A program made the position numbers and the translations under genes. From contig DASYHQ010000018.1 of the NCBI GenBank assembly GCA_035998445.1, positions 310,001-374,000 of the forward strand: DNA of 64,000 nucleotides. The letters run 5' to 3'. The notes under the pieces are model-generated. The model had not been told where the DNA came from. It saw only the letters and a list, made by a program, of their open reading frames with translations, and ran no database searches. Each line of letters opens with the position of its first letter. The stretch's first letter is position 1. This DNA is from Tepidisphaeraceae bacterium (GTDB lineage Bacteria > Planctomycetota > Phycisphaerae > Tepidisphaerales > Tepidisphaeraceae). Shown piece after piece: positions 59,650 through 64,000 of this stretch.

Positions 59650-60359
59650 CGATGCCCCACCATCACCGCCGCCGCCATCGTAGCGCGTTTACGCTGCTGG
59701 AACTGATCCTGTCGCTCGGCATGGTCGCGATGATCTCGCTAACGTTGTACGGTTCGATGCGCACCGCCTTCCGCGCCCGCACGACTGCCGAGAATCAGAC
59801 CGCGGCCGCCAGGCCCGCGCAAATCCTGCTCGATTTGCTGCAGAGCGACTTCGAGTCGATCCTGCCGCCCGGTGGCACGCTCGCAGGCGCCTTTATCGCC
59901 ACCCCCGCCACCACCGGTTTCGGGTCGGCCGACCGCGTGAACTTCTTTACGATCGGTCGCGATCTATACGGCCAGGTGCCGGCGCCGTTTGCCGAGGGCG
60001 TGCGGCAGGTCGAACTGGCGCTCGACACCACCGGCCCACAGCCACTGCTGGTGCGGCGCGTGAGCCGCAACCTGCTGTCGCAGAACGAGGCGCCAATCGA
60101 GCAGGAAGTGCTGTCGCCGCGCGTGCGGGCGCTGTCGTTGCGGTACTACGACGGCACCGAATGGACCGACACGTGGGACTCGGCCGCGCTCGCCAACGCG
60201 CTGCCGCAGGCCGTGCAGATCGGCATCGAGATCGATCAACCCACGCGCGACGGCAGCGGCCCGTACCGGATGTCGCGCATCGTACCAATCGTCTGCATCG
60301 CCGCCCCCCCGGAAACAACGTCCACCACCGCGACGGAGGCGCCCGCCGAAACGCAATGA
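59646..60359 (+). CDS. gspJ: Minor pseudopilin GspJ
   Basis: This 237-residue protein has a His/Arg-rich leader and cleavage site A-FTLLELILSLGMVAMISLTLYGS with Glu5. The large C-terminal domain (LLDLLQSDFESILPPGG, FFTIGRDLYGQ, EVLSPRVRALSLRYYDGTEW) fits GspJ. Ala in place of Gly before the cleavage site is shared with gspH. Its stop overlaps the gspK ATG. Confidence 0.87.
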   Translation: MTMPHHHRRRHRSAFTLLELILSLGMVAMISLTLYGSMRTAFRARTTAENQTAAARPAQILLDLLQSDFESILPPGGTLAGAFIATPATTGFGSADRVNFFTIGRDLYGQVPAPFAEGVRQVELALDTTGPQPLLVRRVSRNLLSQNEAPIEQEVLSPRVRALSLRYYDGTEWTDTWDSAALANALPQAVQIGIEIDQPTRDGSGPYRMSRIVPIVCIAAPPETTSTTATEAPAETQ

Positions 60360-61717
60360 TGTGCCCCACCCGCACAACTTCGCTGCACGGCACGCGCCTG
60401 CGGTCACGGCGCGGCAGCATCCTCATCATCACGATGGTGGTCGTGTTCGCGATCGCGTCCATGGTGTTGTCGCTCGGCCGCTGGTCGCGCGCCGAGTCGC
60501 TCACCGCTGCCAATGGCGTGGCCGCGATGCAGGCGGTCGCCGTGCAGCGCGGGGCGGAACAGCACGTGCTCGCGCTGCTCGCCACCCAGCGCGATAGCCT
60601 GGCTACCCTGAGCGAGTCTGAGTTTGCAAACGTGCCCGTGGGGGCCGGCTACTTCTGGATCGTGCGCCCGACTTTTGGCGACACCACGCTGCCGCAGTAC
60701 GGGCTGCTCGACGAATCGGCGAAGGTGAACCTGAACACCGCCGATCAGCGCACGCTCGAATCGGTCCCAAACATGACGCCCGAGCTCGCCGCCGCCATCA
60801 TCGATTGGCGCGACGAGGACGACACGCTGTCGGCCAACGGCGCCGAATCGCAGGAATATCAGGCTGCCAGCGCCGCCTACGTGGCCAAGAACGCGCCGTT
60901 CGAGACGGTCGAGGAACTGCTGCTGGTGAAGGGCATGACGCCAGCACTGCTGTACGGCACGTCGGCCACCGGTAGCGTGATCACCGATAGTGCCCAGGCC
61001 AGCGTCAGCGGCACGTATGGCCTGTTTGACCGCTTCACCGTCTGGAGCAGCCGCCCCAACACCGCCGCCGACGGCACCGCACGCGTGCGCATCAACGGCC
61101 GCGGGAATCAGGACGCGCTGGAGAAGCTGCTGCAGGAAAAGCTCGGCCAGTTGCGCGGCAGCGAGATCGTGCGCGCAACGCGTCGCGGCAACTCGCGCGA
61201 CCTCTTCGACTTCGCCAACCGCGCCGGCCTGAAAGCCTCGGAACTGGCACTGATTGAAGACCAGATCACCACTGCCGACCCCGCGCAACCGTTGAAGGGG
61301 CAGATCAACGTTTTCCAGGCGCCGCGCGAGGTGCTTGGGGCCGTGCTGAATCTGTCGACCGACGACGTCGACGAGCTGGTCGCCCGCCGCGACGCCGAGC
61401 GCGCCAAGAGCCCGACGTCCATCGCGTGGGTCTATGATGCGCTGGAGGGCCGCGCTGTCGGCCTCGGCGATCGCATCGCCGGGCAGGGCCGGCAGTTCTC
61501 GGCCGACATTGTGACGGCGACGGCGAACGGTCGCGCGTTCCGGCACGTTCGAATCGTGATCGACGCGAGCGACGACACGGCGCCGCGGATCGTTTATCGT
61601 CGCGAGCTGTCCGACGGTGGCTGGCCGCTGGACCCGGCGATCCTCACATCGCTTCGTGACGGTCGGGGGTTGAACGGCGGTGGCTTCGCGTCCTCTTTCC
61701 AAGGTTCGATGCAATGA
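60356..61717 (+). CDS. gspK: Minor pseudopilin GspK
   Basis: This 453-residue protein has a short basic leader and a hydrophobic helix (ILIITMVVVFAIASMVLSLGRW). A large periplasmic body contains GspK SAM-like domains: LLDESAKVNLNTADQRTLESVPNMTPELAAAIIDWRDED and FETVEELLLVKGMTPALLYG. It caps the pseudopilus tip with I and J. The start at 60356 overlaps the gspJ stop. GspK lacks the Glu5 seen in other pseudopilins, as expected. Confidence 0.9.
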   Translation: MMCPTRTTSLHGTRLRSRRGSILIITMVVVFAIASMVLSLGRWSRAESLTAANGVAAMQAVAVQRGAEQHVLALLATQRDSLATLSESEFANVPVGAGYFWIVRPTFGDTTLPQYGLLDESAKVNLNTADQRTLESVPNMTPELAAAIIDWRDEDDTLSANGAESQEYQAASAAYVAKNAPFETVEELLLVKGMTPALLYGTSATGSVITDSAQASVSGTYGLFDRFTVWSSRPNTAADGTARVRINGRGNQDALEKLLQEKLGQLRGSEIVRATRRGNSRDLFDFANRAGLKASELALIEDQITTADPAQPLKGQINVFQAPREVLGAVLNLSTDDVDELVARRDAERAKSPTSIAWVYDALEGRAVGLGDRIAGQGRQFSADIVTATANGRAFRHVRIVIDASDDTAPRIVYRRELSDGGWPLDPAILTSLRDGRGLNGGGFASSFQGSMQ

Positions 61718-63132
61718 AGTTTCGCGCATCACCGATGCTCGGTCTCGTGTTCAGCGACGGCGCCATCCTGTGCGCGCAGGTCGCCGGTGGCGCGCGCGGC
61801 ATAGTCGTTCAGAAGGTGGGTCGCTTCACGCCCACCGCCGATGCCACGGGTGATGGCACGCAACAGGGGGCGGCACTGGGCACGTTCCTGCGCGAGCACG
61901 GCTTCACCGCCAGTCGCGCCGTGATCGGGGTGCCGGCGCGATGGCTGCTGTCGCAGGAGAAGGAACTGCCCCCGACCGGTGACGAGGAAGCCAAGGCGAT
62001 CCTTCGGCTGCACGCCGAGCGCATGACCATGGCCGACAACGCCCCGATGGTCGCCGACTTCACCGGTAGCTTTAGCGCGTCGACCGCGTCGCGCGTGCTG
62101 CTGGTGGCGATGCTGCGGACGCACCTCGACCAGGTGACGAGGACCGCCGAGGCCGCCGGCCTGTCGATCGCAGCCGTTACGTCGACCGCGCTGGCGACCG
62201 CGCGATACCTGAACGCCGCCAGTGAATCGCCGCTCGTGCTGCTGAGCGACAGGGGCGCCGAACTGGTGGTGCCGCGGGACGGTGCGCCGCGCACGCTGCG
62301 ACACGTCGCCTTCGCGACCCGCGGCCCGGGTGGGCTGGCGGCAGCATCGGCGGAGCTGCGCCGGGCACTGGCGATGGCCGGTGGCGCCGGTACCGGCGTT
62401 ATGCTGTGGGACGGCGCCGGCCTGGCCGGGCCAGAATCGCGCGAGCTGGCCGAGCGGTTGAAGGTCGACGTGCGGTCGCAGCCGACCATCGCGTCGCTTG
62501 GCGCCACGGTCGAGCAGACCGCGCTGAACGGCGCCGCCGTCGGTCGCCCGGCCGAGGCGTACCTGCCCGCGATCGCGCTCGCCGGCGCGGGGCTGGATCG
62601 CTCGCGCCTGCCGGTGGACTTCGCATCCCCGCGCTTGGCGCCGGTGGTGCAGGGCCGCTTCGGGCGGCGCACGGTGTGGGCGATCGCGATCGCCGTGCTG
62701 TCCATCGTCGGCCTCGCCACGCTCTACACGATGGTGCAACAGCGCGAGGCCGAGGCCGTGATGCTGAACACGCAGCTAACGACGCTCGAGGCCGACGTGA
62801 AGGCCGCCAAGGCCAACATCGAGCGTGTCTCCTATGGCCGCACGTTCTTCGAGGCTCGGCCGGATGCGCTGGCATGCCTGCGCGAGGTCACGCTGGCGTT
62901 CGACTATGACGAACCGATCTGGACGACCGCCTTCAACCTTCGCAGCAACGGCAAGGGACAGATCCAGGGCAAGGCCACGAATCAGCAGATCGTGCTGACG
63001 GTAACCGACCGGTTGCGCGCCAACCCGCACTTCGCCAACGTGCAGCAGGACGACCTGCGCGAGGCCGGCGGCAGCAGCGGTGGCCAGGAGGTCACCTTCA
63101 CGATCAGCTTTACCTACCTGGGGGACGAGTAA
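61714..63132 (+). CDS. gspL: GspL-like (PilM/PilN-like) assembly protein
   Basis: This 472-residue protein has an N-terminal actin-like PilM-type domain (MLGLVFSDGAILCAQV, AVIGVPARWLLSQEKELP), a transmembrane helix (about 318-337, TVWAIAIAVLSIVGLATLYTM) and a PilN-like coiled-coil and periplasmic domain. It links GspE to the inner-membrane platform. Stop of gspK overlaps its ATG. Sequence is diverged from enterobacterial GspL but position and architecture support the call. Confidence 0.82.
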   Translation: MKFRASPMLGLVFSDGAILCAQVAGGARGIVVQKVGRFTPTADATGDGTQQGAALGTFLREHGFTASRAVIGVPARWLLSQEKELPPTGDEEAKAILRLHAERMTMADNAPMVADFTGSFSASTASRVLLVAMLRTHLDQVTRTAEAAGLSIAAVTSTALATARYLNAASESPLVLLSDRGAELVVPRDGAPRTLRHVAFATRGPGGLAAASAELRRALAMAGGAGTGVMLWDGAGLAGPESRELAERLKVDVRSQPTIASLGATVEQTALNGAAVGRPAEAYLPAIALAGAGLDRSRLPVDFASPRLAPVVQGRFGRRTVWAIAIAVLSIVGLATLYTMVQQREAEAVMLNTQLTTLEADVKAAKANIERVSYGRTFFEARPDALACLREVTLAFDYDEPIWTTAFNLRSNGKGQIQGKATNQQIVLTVTDRLRANPHFANVQQDDLREAGGSSGGQEVTFTISFTYLGDE

Positions 63133-63136
63133 CGCG

Positions 63137-63706
63137 ATGAAGCTATCGAACCGAGAAAAGTACGTCGGCATCGGCGCTGCAGTGGTGATTGGGCTGTTCG
63201 CGCTCGACAGCGTTCTGTTGTCGCCGTTGCTGGCACGTCTGAATGATGCCGACCAGCGAGTTGCGCTTGCCAATCGCGAACTGCGCGAGGCCGACCAGCT
63301 GTTCCAAAACAGCCTGCGTGCCCGCCGGAAGTGGAAGGATATGGCCGGCGACACGGTGAAGACCGACGAGTCGGCCGGGCAAAGCCAGTTGCTGAACCGC
63401 GTGGACGGGTGGGCACAGGACGCCGGCCTGCCCCTGAGCGCGCTAAAGACCGGCCGCGGCGAGGGCGAGCAGGGCTTCCAACGCATTTCGGTGCAAGCCA
63501 CCGCCGCCGGCACGATGGCGCAGGTGTCGCGATTCCTGTACTCGGTGCACACGGCCAAGGTGCCGGTGCGCGTGAGCGAGTTGCAGATCGCATCGCGCAA
63601 GGAAGGGACAGACGACCTGGCGCTGCAGGTCTCGATCTCGTCGATCTACGCCCCACCGCCTCCCCCGGCCGGCGATGCCGCGGGTGGAAGGACGGGTGCC
63701 CGATGA
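63137..63706 (+). CDS. gspM: GspM-like (PilO-like) assembly protein
   Basis: This 189-residue protein has a short cytoplasmic N-terminus, one transmembrane helix (about 9-30), a coiled coil (LLARLNDADQRVALANRELREADQLF) and a ferredoxin-like periplasmic domain. It fits GspM/PilO, the partner of GspL. ATG at 63137 is 4 nt after the gspL stop codon; the last codons overlap the start of the next gene by ATGA. Confidence 0.8.
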   Translation: MKLSNREKYVGIGAAVVIGLFALDSVLLSPLLARLNDADQRVALANRELREADQLFQNSLRARRKWKDMAGDTVKTDESAGQSQLLNRVDGWAQDAGLPLSALKTGRGEGEQGFQRISVQATAAGTMAQVSRFLYSVHTAKVPVRVSELQIASRKEGTDDLALQVSISSIYAPPPPPAGDAAGGRTGAR

Positions 63707-64000
63707 GCCGATGCGCGTTGACGATGCTCTTGAGCACACTGCCCCTGCTGTCGGCCGCGTCAGCCCTGGCCCAGGACGAGCCGACAACGGATGAGGTCAC
63801 CATCTCGATACCGCTGCCGCCGTCGATCGCAGCGACCACGATTCCCGCGGCGGAGGCGGATGAAGCCGAGGCGGACGAACAATTACCGGCGACGGTCCCC
63901 GCGCCCCCGACCGCCGCGCCACCCGCCACCGCGGTGGCCCCGGCTTCGTTCGCGGGCCAGTATGGAATGCTGAGCGAGCGCAGCATCTTCCTGCGCAACC
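63703..64000 (+). CDS. Secreted GspC/PilP-like protein, cut by the window end
   Basis: The frame is open for 99 codons and runs off the window. It begins with a signal peptide (MLLSTLPLLSAASALAQ), then a Pro/Ala/Glu-rich linker, and then GQYGMLSERSIFLRN, which resembles the start of the homology region of GspC/PilP-type inner-membrane secretin partners. Its ATG overlaps the gspM stop. A secretin gene (gspD) would be expected beyond the window. Confidence 0.6.
   Translation, partial: MSRCALTMLLSTLPLLSAASALAQDEPTTDEVTISIPLPPSIAATTIPAAEADEAEADEQLPATVPAPPTAAPPATAVAPASFAGQYGMLSERSIFLRN

Overview
The window is GC-rich bacterial chromosome and most resembles a planctomycete of the Phycisphaerae (Tepidisphaera/Humisphaera-like soil lineages). 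That placement is an inference. It rests on gene content: several ECF sigma factors paired with odd anti-sigma or membrane partners, zinc-ribbon plus transmembrane plus VWA-like proteins, a PqqD/M50/HlyD export-like cluster with its own SecA-like ATPase, a type III polyketide synthase operon, and many dispersed palindromic repeats. No rRNA, phage, CRISPR array or complete insertion sequence is visible.

Layout. 1-10 kb holds small stand-alone genes (BamE-like lipoprotein, RRM RNA-binding protein, DinB, receiver, DUF1772, AMP nucleosidase, HD and HNH proteins, DUF1697, YdeI-like), a gene-poor stretch with two adjacent minisatellites (8151-8390 and 8591-8758), and an ankyrin protein. 10.1-12.8 kb is groES-groEL with a single-domain response regulator. 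13.8-22.6 kb, all on the minus strand, is cinA preceded by a four-gene block: RND/HlyD adaptor, GAF-HlyD, PqqD-M50-HlyD and a short SecA-like ATPase. 22.9-31.2 kb holds a zincin-like protein, SppA, a VWA-like protein, a GH113-like glycosidase, an ECF sigma/anti-sigma pair and aspS. 31.7-41 kb holds lrgAB, a ClC transporter, mnmA, DUF1361, and an ECF sigma followed by an anti-sigma that carries a Wza-like domain. 41.6-44.1 kb is pyrKD with a candidate leader or small RNA, then tRNA-Val(CAC).

44.5-49.7 kb is a compact, divergent type II secretion/type IV pilus-like cluster: one ATPase, two different GspF-like proteins and three pilin-like proteins, with no recognisable major pseudopilin, secretin, L or M. 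49.7-53.8 kb has an ECF sigma with a C-terminal membrane extension and a methyltransferase/flavoprotein/type III PKS operon like the phenolic-lipid srs genes. 54.4-64 kb is a classical type II secretion operon (E-F-G-H-I-J-K-L-M plus a truncated C/P-like gene), so two secretion machines lie within 20 kb.

A second layer is repeat DNA. Seven intergenic gaps hold elements whose arms are four consecutive 7-bp units facing four inverted units. They fill nearly the whole ~80-100 nt between genes, including every gap of the SecA/M50/HlyD block and the groES-groEL gap. Three elements have 26-bp terminal inverted repeats. One 138-bp element has perfect 18-bp ends and sits inside another dispersed repeat with CTAG at both ends. 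Three ~550-680 bp blocks share the same set of modules, including a 3 x 10-bp repeat. The most likely undescribed systems are the SecA/PqqD-M50/HlyD block, the second secretion-like cluster, and the heptad elements.
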